DNA of 64,000 bases from Paraplanobispora siamensis. GTDB taxonomy: Bacteria > Actinomycetota > Actinomycetes > Streptosporangiales > Streptosporangiaceae. The position numbers and the translations under genes are program-made. The notes under the pieces are model-generated. The model made no database searches and was not told where the DNA came from. It was given only the letters and a program-made list of their open reading frames with translations. The DNA lies in contig NZ_BOOJ01000014.1 in the NCBI RefSeq assembly GCF_016863175.1, positions 1 to 64,000 of the forward strand. Reading direction: 5' to 3'. Below are positions 33,013 to 41,712 of the stretch, piece by piece. Each line of letters opens with the position of its first letter. The stretch's first letter is position 1.

Positions 33013-35313
33013 GGCCAGGATGTGGAGGGCGCCGGTCTTGTCCAGGGGTTCGTTGCCGTTTCCGCACTTGGGGGACTGGATGCAGGAGGGGCAACCGCGG
33101 TCGCACTCGCAGGAGTCGATGGCCTCCCGGGTGGCGGTCAGCCAGTCGACGGCGCGGGCGTAGCCGCGTTCGGCGAAGCCGGCGCCGCCCTCGTGGCCGT
33201 CGTAGACGAAGACCGTGAGCAGGCCGGTGTCGGCGTGCAGTTCGGTGGAGACGCCGCCGATGTCCCATCGGTCGCAGGTGGCGAACAGCGGGAGCAGGCC
33301 GATGGAGGCGTGCTCGGCCGCGTGGGCCGCTCCGCCGAGGTCCAGTCCCGTCTCCGCCAGGGACGCGACCGCGGAGGCGGGCAGCGTCCACCAGACCGCG
33401 CGGGTGCGCAGCGTCCGTGGAGGCAGGTCGAGCTCCTCGTCGCCGAGGAGTTCGCCGCTCTGCAGGCGCCGCTTGAGATAGGACACGACCTGGCGGGTGA
33501 CCTCCACCGAGCCGAAATGGAGCTCTCCCGGGCCCAGCGGGCGGGAGCGGAGGGACTCCAGGACGGAGATCTCCGTGACGTCCCTGGCGAAGGTCGTGTA
33601 GTCGGGCGTGCCCGCCTCGACGAGCGCGACCCCCGTGTCCAGGTCGAGCTCGTCCACGAGGAAGGTCTCCCCCTGATGGACGTAGACGGCGCCGGTGTGC
33701 ACGGTCGTGTGCGCCGAGGGCTCGTCCACGGTGCCCAGCAGCCGGCCCGTGGACATCTCGATCACCTGGACGGGCGAGCCGCCGGAGCCCCGGATGTCGG
33801 CGAGGTCGGTGGCCCGGTCCCGGCTGGTCCAGAACCAGCCCGTCGGGCGCTGCCTGAGCCGGCCCTCACCCACCAGCCCGGTGAGCACGTCCTTCGCCGA
33901 CGGGCCGAAGATCTCCAGGTCCTCCTCGACGAGGGGGATCTCGGCGGCCGCGGCGCACAGGTGCGGGCCCAGGACGTAGGGGTTGTCGGGATCGAGCACG
34001 ATCGCCTCGACCGGGCGGCCGAACAGGGCCTCGGGGTGGTGGACCAGATAGGTGTCGAGCGGGTCGTCCCTGGCGATCAGCACCGCCAGGGCGTTCTGCC
34101 CGGCCCGGCCCGCCCGTCCGGCCTGCTGCCACAGCGACGCGCGGGTCCCGGGCCATCCCGCGATCAGTACGGCGTCCAGCCCCGAGACGTCGACGCCCAG
34201 CTCCAGGGCGTTGGTCGTGGCCAGTCCGAGGATCTCCCCGGACCGCAGCGACTTCTCCAGCTCCCGGCGCTCCTCCGGGAGATATCCGGCGCGGTAGGCG
34301 GCGATCGCGTCCGGCAGGTTCGCCGGGGCCCCGGCGTCGGCGGCGAGGTCGGAGAGCCTGGCCCGGGCGGACAGGGCCACGGACTCGGCGGCGCGCCGGG
34401 AGCGTACGAAGGCGAGGGTCCGGGTGCGGGAGAGGGCGAGGTCGGCCAGGAGATCGGCGGCCTCGGCGGTGGCGGGACGGCGCACCGGAGCGCCCCTCTC
34501 GCCCCGCAGATCGGTCAGAGGGGGCTCCCAGAGGGCGAAGGTGGTCGCACCCCGCGGAGAGGCGTCCGAGGTCACCTCGGCCATCTGGAGCCCCGTCAGG
34601 CGCCGTGCGAAGGCCCCGGGCTCGCTCGCGGTCGCCGAGGACAGCAGGAAGACGGGGCGGGAGCCGTACCGAGCGCAGACCCGGCGCAGGCGGCGGAGGA
34701 TCTGGGCCACGTGGGAGCCGAAGACGCCCCGGTAACCGTGGCACTCGTCCACCACGACCAGCCGGAGCCGCCGCCAGAAGGACAGCCACCGGGAATGGCG
34801 GGGCAGGAGAGTGCGATGGAGCATGTCCGGATTCGTCAGGATGTAGTTGGCGTGCTGCCGGATCCAGTCGCGTTCCTCGAAGGGGGTGTCTCCGTCGAAG
34901 GTCGCCGCGCGGAGTTCGGGCACGCCGAGCGCCTGCAGGGCCCGCAGCTGGTCGGCGGCCAGGGCCTTGGTGGGCGTCAGATAGAGGACGGTGCCGCCGT
35001 CGAGGACCGAGGCGAGGGCCGGGACCTGGTAGGAAAGGGATTTCCCCGAGGCGGTGCCGGTGGAGATGATCACGTTTTGGCCACGGTGGACCAGATCGGC
35101 GGCCTCGACTTGGTGAGGCCACAGACCTGTGACCCCCTGGTTCGCCCAGCGCGTAACGAGCGCTTCGGACACCCAGTCCGGCCAGCGGACTTGACCCGCC
35201 TGACGTGCTGGAACATGCTCCACATGAGTGACGCGCTCGCGACGTGCGGGAACATCGAGCAGACTGGACAGGAGCGGGTCTGCTCGCAACGGTGAGGAAG
35301 AGGACGGACTCAC
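32983..35313 (-). CDS. DEAD/DEAH-box helicase with DUF1998 domain (MrfA/YprA-like)
   Basis: A superfamily 2 helicase of about 776 residues. Motifs are GLWPHQVEAA, Walker A TGTASGKSLSY, LTPTKALAADQ, the DECH box (VVVDECHGYRG), LLSSATASEPG, and in domain two ALELGVDVSGLDAVLIAGWPG and QQAGRAGR. The C-terminal DUF1998/MZB zinc site is the cysteine cluster CECDRGCPSCIQSPKC. MrfA in Bacillus repairs mitomycin C damage. It is divergent from bldG, as SCO3550 is. GTG 35313 is used; GTG 35373 is possible, but a TACGCT box lies only two bases before it. Confidence 0.92.
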   Translation of the reverse strand: MSPSSSSPLRADPLLSSLLDVPARRERVTHVEHVPARQAGQVRWPDWVSEALVTRWANQGVTGLWPHQVEAADLVHRGQNVIISTGTASGKSLSYQVPALASVLDGGTVLYLTPTKALAADQLRALQALGVPELRAATFDGDTPFEERDWIRQHANYILTNPDMLHRTLLPRHSRWLSFWRRLRLVVVDECHGYRGVFGSHVAQILRRLRRVCARYGSRPVFLLSSATASEPGAFARRLTGLQMAEVTSDASPRGATTFALWEPPLTDLRGERGAPVRRPATAEAADLLADLALSRTRTLAFVRSRRAAESVALSARARLSDLAADAGAPANLPDAIAAYRAGYLPEERRELEKSLRSGEILGLATTNALELGVDVSGLDAVLIAGWPGTRASLWQQAGRAGRAGQNALAVLIARDDPLDTYLVHHPEALFGRPVEAIVLDPDNPYVLGPHLCAAAAEIPLVEEDLEIFGPSAKDVLTGLVGEGRLRQRPTGWFWTSRDRATDLADIRGSGGSPVQVIEMSTGRLLGTVDEPSAHTTVHTGAVYVHQGETFLVDELDLDTGVALVEAGTPDYTTFARDVTEISVLESLRSRPLGPGELHFGSVEVTRQVVSYLKRRLQSGELLGDEELDLPPRTLRTRAVWWTLPASAVASLAETGLDLGGAAHAAEHASIGLLPLFATCDRWDIGGVSTELHADTGLLTVFVYDGHEGGAGFAERGYARAVDWLTATREAIDSCECDRGCPSCIQSPKCGNGNEPLDKTGALHILATLLSPTPKE

Positions 35314-35364
35314 TGGTTTTCGGTCTCGTATCTCTGGGCAGAGTCGCCGGGAATCGTGATTTCG

Positions 35365-35381
35365 TATAGACACTGAGCGTA
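35365..35381. promoter_or_regulatory. overlapping divergent -10 boxes, bldG and helicase
   Basis: TATAGA (35365-35370) fits a bldG promoter on the plus strand, with a leader of about 105 bases. TACGCT on the minus strand (35376-35381) fits the helicase gene. Confidence 0.4.
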
Positions 35382-35483
35382 CGCATGGTTGAATGCCGCG
35401 CGTCGGGGCTTGTCGTCGTGGGACCTCAGGGTCCCGGAAGTCACGCCCGAATCGGTACTTCGCAGGAAGGCGCTGGAGGATCT

Positions 35484-35834
35484 GTGGATCTGAAGTTGGA
35501 CCACCATTCCGAGGACAGTCTCACCATCGTCGAGGTCGAGGGCGAGATCGATGTCTACACCGCGCCCAGGTTGCGTGAGCTTCTGATCGACCTCGTCAAC
35601 AAGGGGAACTTCCACCTCCTGGTCAACATGGAGAAGGTCGACTTCCTCGACTCCACGGGTCTCGGCGTCCTGGTCGGCGGGCTCAAGCGGGTCCGGGCGC
35701 ACGACGGCTCCCTGGAGCTCGTGTGCACCCAGGAGCGCATCCTGAAGATCTTCAGGATCACGGGGCTGACCAAGGTCTTCGGCATCTACGCCTCGGTCGA
35801 TGAGGCCAAGGAAGCCCACGGTCGAGACAAGTAG
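35484..35834 (+). CDS. bldG: anti-sigma factor antagonist BldG
   Basis: A 116-residue STAS-domain protein. [20 protein letters not shown]-like sequence, [28 protein letters not shown] and [16 protein letters not shown] match Streptomyces BldG almost residue for residue as I recall it. Ser57 in LDSTG is the position phosphorylated by the anti-sigma kinase. BldG controls morphological and physiological differentiation in streptomycetes. GTG 35484 has GGAGG five bases upstream. The partner anti-sigma gene starts two bases after its stop, so they are one operon. Confidence 0.95.
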   Translation: MDLKLDHHSEDSLTIVEVEGEIDVYTAPRLRELLIDLVNKGNFHLLVNMEKVDFLDSTGLGVLVGGLKRVRAHDGSLELVCTQERILKIFRITGLTKVFGIYASVDEAKEAHGRDK

Positions 35835-35836
35835 TC

Positions 35837-36289
35837 ATGGCTACCGTCGAGCTGACGTTCAGCGCTCTCCCCGCCCACGTGCGTACGGCGCGCCTGCTCG
35901 CCACGGCGATCGCCAGGCGCACGGGTGTGGAGGAGTCGCTGCTGGACGAGGTACGGCTCGCCGTTGGTGAGGCCTGCTCCCGAGCCGTCGAGGCGCACCG
36001 CCTCCACTGCCCGGGAGAGCCGATCCGCATCGAGCTGTGCGATGACTCGGGACGGTTCGAGGTGATCGTCACGGACTCTGCCCCGAGTGACGAGCTGGAG
36101 CAGGGGCGGGATTACTCCTCGATCCGCTTCGACGATCCGCTCGGGCAGCTCCCCGGCACTCTGATGTCGGGGTTCGGCATCGCGGTCATCGTGGGACTGG
36201 CCGACGACGTCGAGGTCTACCCGAGTCAGAAGGGCATGCGCATCCGCATGAGCTGGCCCGCTGCGGCGGGCGGCCTGTCCCCCGTCTGA
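35837..36289 (+). CDS. anti-sigma factor / serine kinase, partner of BldG
   Basis: A 150-residue HATPase_c protein of the RsbW type. The helical region LLDEVRLAVGEACSRAVEAH contains the E...N-box equivalent, followed by VTDSAP and a GFGIAVIVGLADDVEVY glycine box. It is expected to phosphorylate BldG on Ser57 and to hold a sigma factor, as proposed for SCO3548. The N-box Asn is replaced (SRAVEAH), so kinase activity should not be assumed. It directly follows bldG. Confidence 0.88.
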   Translation: MATVELTFSALPAHVRTARLLATAIARRTGVEESLLDEVRLAVGEACSRAVEAHRLHCPGEPIRIELCDDSGRFEVIVTDSAPSDELEQGRDYSSIRFDDPLGQLPGTLMSGFGIAVIVGLADDVEVYPSQKGMRIRMSWPAAAGGLSPV

Positions 36290-37121
36290 GGGCGGCCCGA
36301 TCACAGGCTTCCGCGCGGCCGGATACGCCCAGAGGGCGCGTCCGGCTGCGCGCGTGCGGGGTTGGCGGCGGGACCGCGGTCCGGGGGTGGGACTCGCGGC
36401 CCGGCAACGGGGCTGATCGACGGGGATGACGGTCCGGGCGGGTTCCGTCCACCGTGGACGCTCTCGGTGAGATCGGCCGGCCGGAGTACGGCGGGCAGAG
36501 AACGCGGAGTACGGCGGGCAGAGAACGACGGCCGAGGTGCGCCGTACAAGAGGCGACGAGCGGGGCATATCGGTCCGGGGGCAACGGCCGGGTGTGAATC
36601 GGTCCGGAGTACGGCGGGTCGAGGATGACGGCCGGGTTACGGCCGGGCCGGGACGGCAGTGGGTTGCGGCGGCCCGGGCCGGCGGTCGGCGTGAGGCGCC
36701 GGGGTACGGCGAGCCGGGGATGACGGCCGGGTTACGGCCGGGCCGGGTGTGGGTAGAACCGGATTCTGGACGACTTCTTCAAGGAATATCGACAGGCCGG
36801 AATGCGGGATATGTCGCATAGGCGGTTGATGTCTGCTCCCAAATGCTGGCAAAAAGGGTCGCGCTCCTGGGGATTAGCGGACGCGTCATTAATTAGCCAC
36901 GTGTAGAGACTTCATATCCGCGTCCTCGCTGCGTAGACTCCCGGCACCGGCCAAGGTTTGTCCTCTGGAGCGGGCCGTAAACGGGCCCAATTCTGTAGGA
37001 AGTCTGCGGACGCAACCGGAAGCGGCACTGCCAACCACCCCGGATGTGCGCCGCAGCCCGCCGATCCACTCACCGCAGCGCACGCCGGGCAGGACGATCC
37101 CGTCTTGCCAAGGAGAGTCGG
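36290..37121. other. 832-base gap with repeats and hppA leader
   Basis: The left 470 bases contain degenerate GC-rich repeats around GGAGTACGGCGGG. The right part is AT-richer and should carry the hppA promoter and a leader of up to about 200 bases with a GGGCC/GGCCC hairpin at 36972-36988. No gene is supported. Confidence 0.55.
36482..36748 (+). repeat. GC-rich repeat block between bldG operon and hppA
   Basis: A 23-base unit (CGGAGTACGGCGGGCAGAGA plus ACG) is exactly duplicated at 36482-36504 and 36505-36527. A longer relative begins at 36605 and 36700 (95 bases apart), sharing TACGGCG, then GATGACGGCCGGGTTACGGC and GGGCCGGG. Confidence 0.75.
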
Positions 37122-39464
37122 ATGTCTGTGCTCCATCTCGCCGCCGTCGATGATACGGCGGTATCCCTGAGCGGTTCCCACCTCACCATCGTGATCGTGG
37201 TCGCCGCCGTCGCCCTGCTCGCGCTCGCCGTCGCCGGTGGGCTCGTGCGCGAAGTGCTCAACGCCGATCAAGGCACCGAGCGCATGCAGAACATCTCACG
37301 AGCCGTGCAGGAAGGCGCCGCCGCCTATTTGGCCCGGCAATTCCGCACGCTCGCCCTGTTCGTAATCCTGATTCCATTCCTCCTCTATCTGCTTCCCGCC
37401 GAATCGACCGGGGTGGCGATCGGCCGGTCGATCTTCTTCGTGATCGGTGCGCTGTTCTCCGCGCTGACCGGATTCATGGGAATGTGGCTGGCGGTCCGCG
37501 GCAACGTCCGCGTCGCCGCCGCGGCCCGTACGTCGGGCGAGAAGGTCGCCATGCGCATCGCCTTCCGCACCGGCGGCGTCGCGGGCATGTTCACCGTCGG
37601 CCTGGGTCTGCTCGGCGCCGCGATCGTGGTGTTCATCTACAAGGGTGACGCCCCCGCGGTGCTGGAGGGCTTCGGCTTCGGCGCCGCCCTGCTGGCGATG
37701 TTCATGCGTGTCGGCGGCGGCATCTTCACCAAGGCGGCCGACGTCGGCGCCGACCTGGTCGGCAAGGTCGAGCAGGGCATCCCCGAGGACGACCCGCGCA
37801 ACGCCGCCACCATCGCCGACAACGTCGGTGACAACGTCGGCGACTGCGCGGGCATGGCGGCCGACCTGTTCGAGTCCTACGCGGTCATGCTGGTGGCGAG
37901 CCTGATCCTGGGCAAGGTGGCCTTCGGCACCGAGGGTCTGGTCTTCCCGCTGATCGTTCCGATGATCGGCGTGCTCACCGCGATCATCGGCATCTTCGTC
38001 ACCTCGCCGCGCGCCGGCGACCGCAACGGCATGGCGGCCATCAACCGCGGCTTCTTCATCTCCGCGGCGATCTCGGCGGTCCTGGTGGCCGGGGCGGCCT
38101 TCCTCTACCTGCCCTCCAGCTTCTCGCAGCTGACCGGGGTGAGTCCGGAGATCGCGGCGCTCGGCTCCGACCCCCGCCTGATCGCCATCGGCGCGGTGCT
38201 GATCGGCCTGGTCCTGGCCAGCGCCATCCAGATCCTCACCGGCTACTTCACCGAGACCAACCGCCGTCCGGTGAAGGAGATCGGCGAGAGCTCCCGCACG
38301 GGTTCGGCCACGGTCATCCTGGCCGGCATCAGCGTCGGCCTGGAGTCGGCGGTCTACTCGGCGCTGATCATCGGTGGCGCCGTCTACGGCGCGTTCCTGC
38401 TCGGCTTCGGCAACACCACCGTCGCCCTGTTCGCCGTCGCCCTGGCGGGCACCGGCCTGCTGACCACGGTGGGCGTGATCGTGTCCATGGACACCTTCGG
38501 TCCCGTCTCCGACAACGCGCAGGGCATCGCCGAGATGTCCGGCGACGTCGAGGGCGAGGGCGCCGCGGTGCTCACGTCCCTGGACGCCGTCGGCAACACC
38601 ACCAAGGCCATCACCAAGGGCATCGCGATCGCCACGGCCGTGCTCGCCGCCACGGCGCTGTTCGGCGCCTTCCGGACCGCGGTCGAGACCAAGCTGGCCG
38701 AGGCGACCGCCGGGGTCAAGGAGGCGCTCGGCTCGTTCAGCACCTTCAGCCTCGGTGTGGACTCGCCGAACGTGCTCGTCGGCCTGGTGATCGGCGCGGC
38801 GGTCGTGTTCATGTTCTCCGGCTTGGCGATCATGGCGGTCGGCCGGGCGGCCATGCGCGTCGTGCTGGAGGTCCGCGAGCAGTTCCGGACCAGGCCGGGG
38901 ATCATGGACGGCACCGAGCTGCCGGAGTACGGCCGGGTCGTGGACATCTGCACCCGCGACTCGCTGCGCGAGCTGGCCACTCCCGGTCTGCTCGCGGTGA
39001 TGACGCCGATCGCGGTGGGCTTCGCCCTCGGCTACGCGCCGCTGGGCGCCTTCCTCGCCGGCGCCATCGCCTGCGGCACGCTGATGGCCGTGTTCCTGGC
39101 CAACTCCGGCGGCGCCTGGGACAACGCCAAGAAGCTGGTCGAGGACGGGCACCACGGCGGCAAGGGGTCGGAGGCCCACGAGGCCACCATCATCGGCGAC
39201 ACCGTCGGCGACCCGTTCAAGGACACCGCGGGCCCGGCGATCAACCCGCTCCTGAAGGTCATGAACCTGGTGGCGCTGCTGATCGCTCCGGCGGTCGTGG
39301 AGTACGCCGACAACGTGGCCCTGCGCGTCGGCATCGCGCTGATCGCGCTGGCCGTGGTGATCGCCGCGGTCATCATCTCCAAGCGGCGCTCGGCGGGCGC
39401 CTCTCCGGCCGGGAGCGACAACGACCGCAAGCCGGAGCCCGAGCCCGAGCCGATCGCGGGCTGA
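37122..39464 (+). CDS. hppA: membrane H+-translocating pyrophosphatase
   Basis: A 780-residue integral membrane pump with about 16 membrane segments. It hydrolyses pyrophosphate and moves protons out. Active-site motifs are DNVGDCAGMAADLFESYAV, DTFGPVSDNAQGIAEMSGD, NSGGAWDNAKK and GDTVGDPFKDTAGPAINPLLK. The GNTTKAITKG motif has Lys where K+-dependent enzymes have Ala, so it should be the K+-independent type. ATG 37122 has AAGGAGAG upstream; the longer open frame before it is leader sequence. It follows the bldG operon, as in Streptomyces. Confidence 0.95.
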   Translation: MSVLHLAAVDDTAVSLSGSHLTIVIVVAAVALLALAVAGGLVREVLNADQGTERMQNISRAVQEGAAAYLARQFRTLALFVILIPFLLYLLPAESTGVAIGRSIFFVIGALFSALTGFMGMWLAVRGNVRVAAAARTSGEKVAMRIAFRTGGVAGMFTVGLGLLGAAIVVFIYKGDAPAVLEGFGFGAALLAMFMRVGGGIFTKAADVGADLVGKVEQGIPEDDPRNAATIADNVGDNVGDCAGMAADLFESYAVMLVASLILGKVAFGTEGLVFPLIVPMIGVLTAIIGIFVTSPRAGDRNGMAAINRGFFISAAISAVLVAGAAFLYLPSSFSQLTGVSPEIAALGSDPRLIAIGAVLIGLVLASAIQILTGYFTETNRRPVKEIGESSRTGSATVILAGISVGLESAVYSALIIGGAVYGAFLLGFGNTTVALFAVALAGTGLLTTVGVIVSMDTFGPVSDNAQGIAEMSGDVEGEGAAVLTSLDAVGNTTKAITKGIAIATAVLAATALFGAFRTAVETKLAEATAGVKEALGSFSTFSLGVDSPNVLVGLVIGAAVVFMFSGLAIMAVGRAAMRVVLEVREQFRTRPGIMDGTELPEYGRVVDICTRDSLRELATPGLLAVMTPIAVGFALGYAPLGAFLAGAIACGTLMAVFLANSGGAWDNAKKLVEDGHHGGKGSEAHEATIIGDTVGDPFKDTAGPAINPLLKVMNLVALLIAPAVVEYADNVALRVGIALIALAVVIAAVIISKRRSAGASPAGSDNDRKPEPEPEPIAG

Positions 39465-39486
39465 GACCGGTGTGACGGGGTGGTAG

Positions 39487-39516
39487 CCGGAGCGGGCGGA
39501 CGCCCGCCCGCTCCGG
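39487..39516 (+). terminator. first hairpin after hppA
   Basis: CCGGAGCGGGCG (39487-39498) pairs with CGCCCGCTCCGG (39505-39516) over 12 bases. Confidence 0.7.
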
Positions 39517-39539
39517 TCCGCCCGGGAGGACACCGTCGA

Positions 39540-39570
39540 AAAGGGGTGCACGCGATGCGTGCACCCCTTT
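39540..39570 (+). terminator. hppA terminator with T-run
   Basis: AAAGGGGTGCACGC (39540-39553) pairs perfectly with GCGTGCACCCCTTT (39557-39570). The final T bases make it look like an intrinsic terminator on both strands. Confidence 0.85.
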
Positions 39571-39783
39571 CGCGTGTGCGGGCCATCCTGATGGGAAACT
39601 GTGCGACGTGACCCGCGAGCCTCCCGGAGAACGGCCGTCGCCTCCACCGGGGGCGCCCGCCGAGACCGACCGCTGATCAGCCACTGACCCGCCACTGATC
39701 CGCCACTGATCCGCCACGACGACATCTCAAGGGGAGGGACGGCGTCCGCCGGGCGAGGGCCCGAGGGCGGCGCCGGGAATCCG

Positions 39784-39888
39784 ATGGAACAACAGTCTTC
39801 CGGGGGAAGGGCACTCATCACGATCCTGGTGGCGATGGCCGCGGTGTTCGCGGTGATCGTCGCCATCGCCGTGTGGGCGGCGAGGTGA
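39784..39888 (+). CDS. 34-residue single-pass membrane peptide
   Basis: ATG 39784 opens a frame of 34 codons: a short polar start (MEQQSSGGRA) and then a strongly hydrophobic segment (LITILVAMAAVFAVIVAIAVW) ending in AAR. It stops two bases before the sixA start, so the two are probably cotranscribed. Nothing is known of its function. A 34-residue frame can arise by chance in such DNA, but the complete membrane-helix character and the tight spacing favour a real gene. Confidence 0.5.
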   Translation: MEQQSSGGRALITILVAMAAVFAVIVAIAVWAAR

Positions 39889-39890
39889 CG

Positions 39891-40358
39891 ATGCGCACGC
39901 TGATCGTTCTGCGGCACGCCAAGGCCGTCCACACGCCCGGTCTCTCCGACCCCGAGCGCCCCCTCACCGAGCGGGGCGAGCGCGACGCCCGCAAGGTCGG
40001 CGAGGCTCTCGCCACTCTGGGACTCCGGCCCGACCTGGTGCTCTGCTCGCCGTCCGTGCGGACCCGGCAGACCGCGGAGCTGGTCCTGCCCGGCGGGCCC
40101 ATCGAGTTCGAACGGGACATCTACGAGGCGTACGCCGACGAACTGCTCGAACTGGTTCGGCGGACCGACCCGCAGGTGCGCACGCTGCTGCTGGTCGGCC
40201 ACAACCCGGGAGTCCACGAGCTCGTCCTGGGGCTCACCTCACGGGACGGGGACACCGGCTTCCCGCCCGGCGCGTTCGCCGTCATCGAGACCGACGACGA
40301 GTGGGCCGGGCTGGACAGCGGGCGTGCGGTCACCAGGTGGAACCCGAAGGAGCACTGA
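39891..40358 (+). CDS. sixA: phosphohistidine phosphatase SixA family
   Basis: A 155-residue histidine-phosphatase-superfamily enzyme. The catalytic RHAKA motif is at residues 8-12, and LTERGERDARKVGEAL, SPSVRTRQTAEL and VGHNPGVHEL complete the active site. SixA enzymes remove phosphate from phosphohistidine of phosphotransfer proteins; the target here is unknown. It is convergent with serB, with only 18 bases between the stops. Confidence 0.9.
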   Translation: MRTLIVLRHAKAVHTPGLSDPERPLTERGERDARKVGEALATLGLRPDLVLCSPSVRTRQTAELVLPGGPIEFERDIYEAYADELLELVRRTDPQVRTLLLVGHNPGVHELVLGLTSRDGDTGFPPGAFAVIETDDEWAGLDSGRAVTRWNPKEH

Positions 40359-40376
40359 TCCGCGTGCCGCCGGAGG

Positions 40377-41597
40377 TCAGGCCTCCAGGATGACGCCGTC
40401 CTCGGCGTCGGCGGCCTCGACCTCGGCGCGCGGGATGCCGAGCAGGTACAGGATCGAGTCGAGATAGGGCACGTTGACCGCGGTGTCGGCGGCCTGGCGG
40501 ACCACGGGCTTGGCGTTGAAGGCGATGCCCAGCCCGGCGGTCGCGATCATGTCCAGGTCGTTGGCGCCGTCGCCGATGGCCACGGTCTGGCTGATCGGGA
40601 TGCCCGCCTCCTTGGCGAAGCGCTCCAGCGCCCGCGCCTTGCCGGGGCGGTCCACGATCTCGCCGACGACCCGTCCGGTCAGCACCCCGTCGACGACCTC
40701 CAGGGTGTTGGCCGCGGAGTAGTCGATGCCGAGGTCCCGCACGAGGGCGTCGGTGATCTGGGTGAACCCGCCGCTGACGATCGCGAACCGGTAGTCGAGC
40801 CGCTTGAGGGTCCGTACCAGCGTCCGCGCGCCGGGAGTGAGCACGACCTCCTTGCGGACCTTCTCGAAGACCTCCTCGGACAGGCCCTCCAGCAGCGCCA
40901 CCCGGCGGCGGAGCGACTCGGCGAAGTCGAGCTCGCCGCGCATCGCCTCCTCGGTGACCCGGGCGACCTCCTCCAGGCAGCCCGCGTGCGCGGCCAGCAG
41001 TTCGATGACCTCGCCCTGGATGAGCGTGGAGTCGACGTCCATCACGATCAGCCGCTTGGCCCTGCGGTACAGGCCCGCCCGCTGCACGGCCACGTCGACC
41101 TGCTGCGCGTGCGCCTCGACGGCCAGCTCGGCCCGCAGCGCGTCCGGGTCGGCGCCGGAGACGGCCATCTCGATGCAGGTCACCGGGTAGCTGGACAGCC
41201 GTTCGATGCGGTCGATGTTCGCGCCGGCGGCGGCGACCCGGCCCGCGATGCCCGCCATCGCGGCGGGCTGCAGGGGAGAGCCGAGCACCGTGACGTGCAG
41301 CCGCCCGCGCCGCCGCTTCTCCTTGGTGTCGGAGCCGGTGGACAGCTCGACCTCCAGGCCCAGGTCCTCGGCGATCCGCTCGATGGAGGTCCACAGGGCG
41401 CCGAGGGTGCCGCCGGTCCCGGTCGGTGTTCCGCCGGAGTAGGCGACGAGGACGCCGAGGGTCAGCCGGCCGCGGATGACGACCTGCTCGATGTCGGCGA
41501 CGACGACGGGAAAACCGGCCAGGACGGAGAAGAGCCGGGAGGTGACGCCCGGTCGGTCGGGGCCGGTCAACGTGATCAGAAGCGTGCGCTGGTTCAT
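40377..41597 (-). CDS. serB: phosphoserine phosphatase with ACT domains
   Basis: A 406-residue enzyme for the last step of serine synthesis. Two N-terminal ACT-type regulatory domains (about 5-80 and 95-170) precede a HAD phosphatase with DVDSTL (nucleophile Asp), SGGF and GDGANDLDM. The ACT-HAD layout matches mycobacterial SerB2. ATG 41597 is preferred over GTG 41603 because TAGCGT lies eight bases upstream of the ATG, consistent with leaderless transcription. Confidence 0.93.
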   Translation of the reverse strand: MNQRTLLITLTGPDRPGVTSRLFSVLAGFPVVVADIEQVVIRGRLTLGVLVAYSGGTPTGTGGTLGALWTSIERIAEDLGLEVELSTGSDTKEKRRRGRLHVTVLGSPLQPAAMAGIAGRVAAAGANIDRIERLSSYPVTCIEMAVSGADPDALRAELAVEAHAQQVDVAVQRAGLYRRAKRLIVMDVDSTLIQGEVIELLAAHAGCLEEVARVTEEAMRGELDFAESLRRRVALLEGLSEEVFEKVRKEVVLTPGARTLVRTLKRLDYRFAIVSGGFTQITDALVRDLGIDYSAANTLEVVDGVLTGRVVGEIVDRPGKARALERFAKEAGIPISQTVAIGDGANDLDMIATAGLGIAFNAKPVVRQAADTAVNVPYLDSILYLLGIPRAEVEAADAEDGVILEA

Positions 41598-41605
41598 CGT
41601 CACCT

Positions 41606-41611
41606 ACGCTA
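41606..41611 (-). promoter_or_regulatory. -10 box TAGCGT, leaderless start of serB
   Basis: TAGCGT ends eight bases before ATG 41597 on the minus strand. Confidence 0.45.
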
Positions 41612-41712
41612 CTTGGCCCTGGAAACGACCGTGAATGCGGTTCATCATCCGGACGCCCGACGTTCGCGGACCCCTCCCTCCCGGCGTTACCCGGGCCTGG
41701 CTTCATGTCTTC

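Larger units (their letters stand above)
39465..39783. other. 319-base gap after hppA
   Basis: It holds two strong tandem terminator hairpins, then a microrepeat of CCACTGATCCG/CCACTGACCCG (about 39678-39717). No gene is visible until the 34-residue frame at 39784. Confidence 0.6.

Noticed and set aside
37296-40217. 973-codon minus-strand frame opposite hppA
   Set aside because: Composition is Gly/Asp/Arg/His shadow sequence and it runs through hppA, its terminators and sixA.
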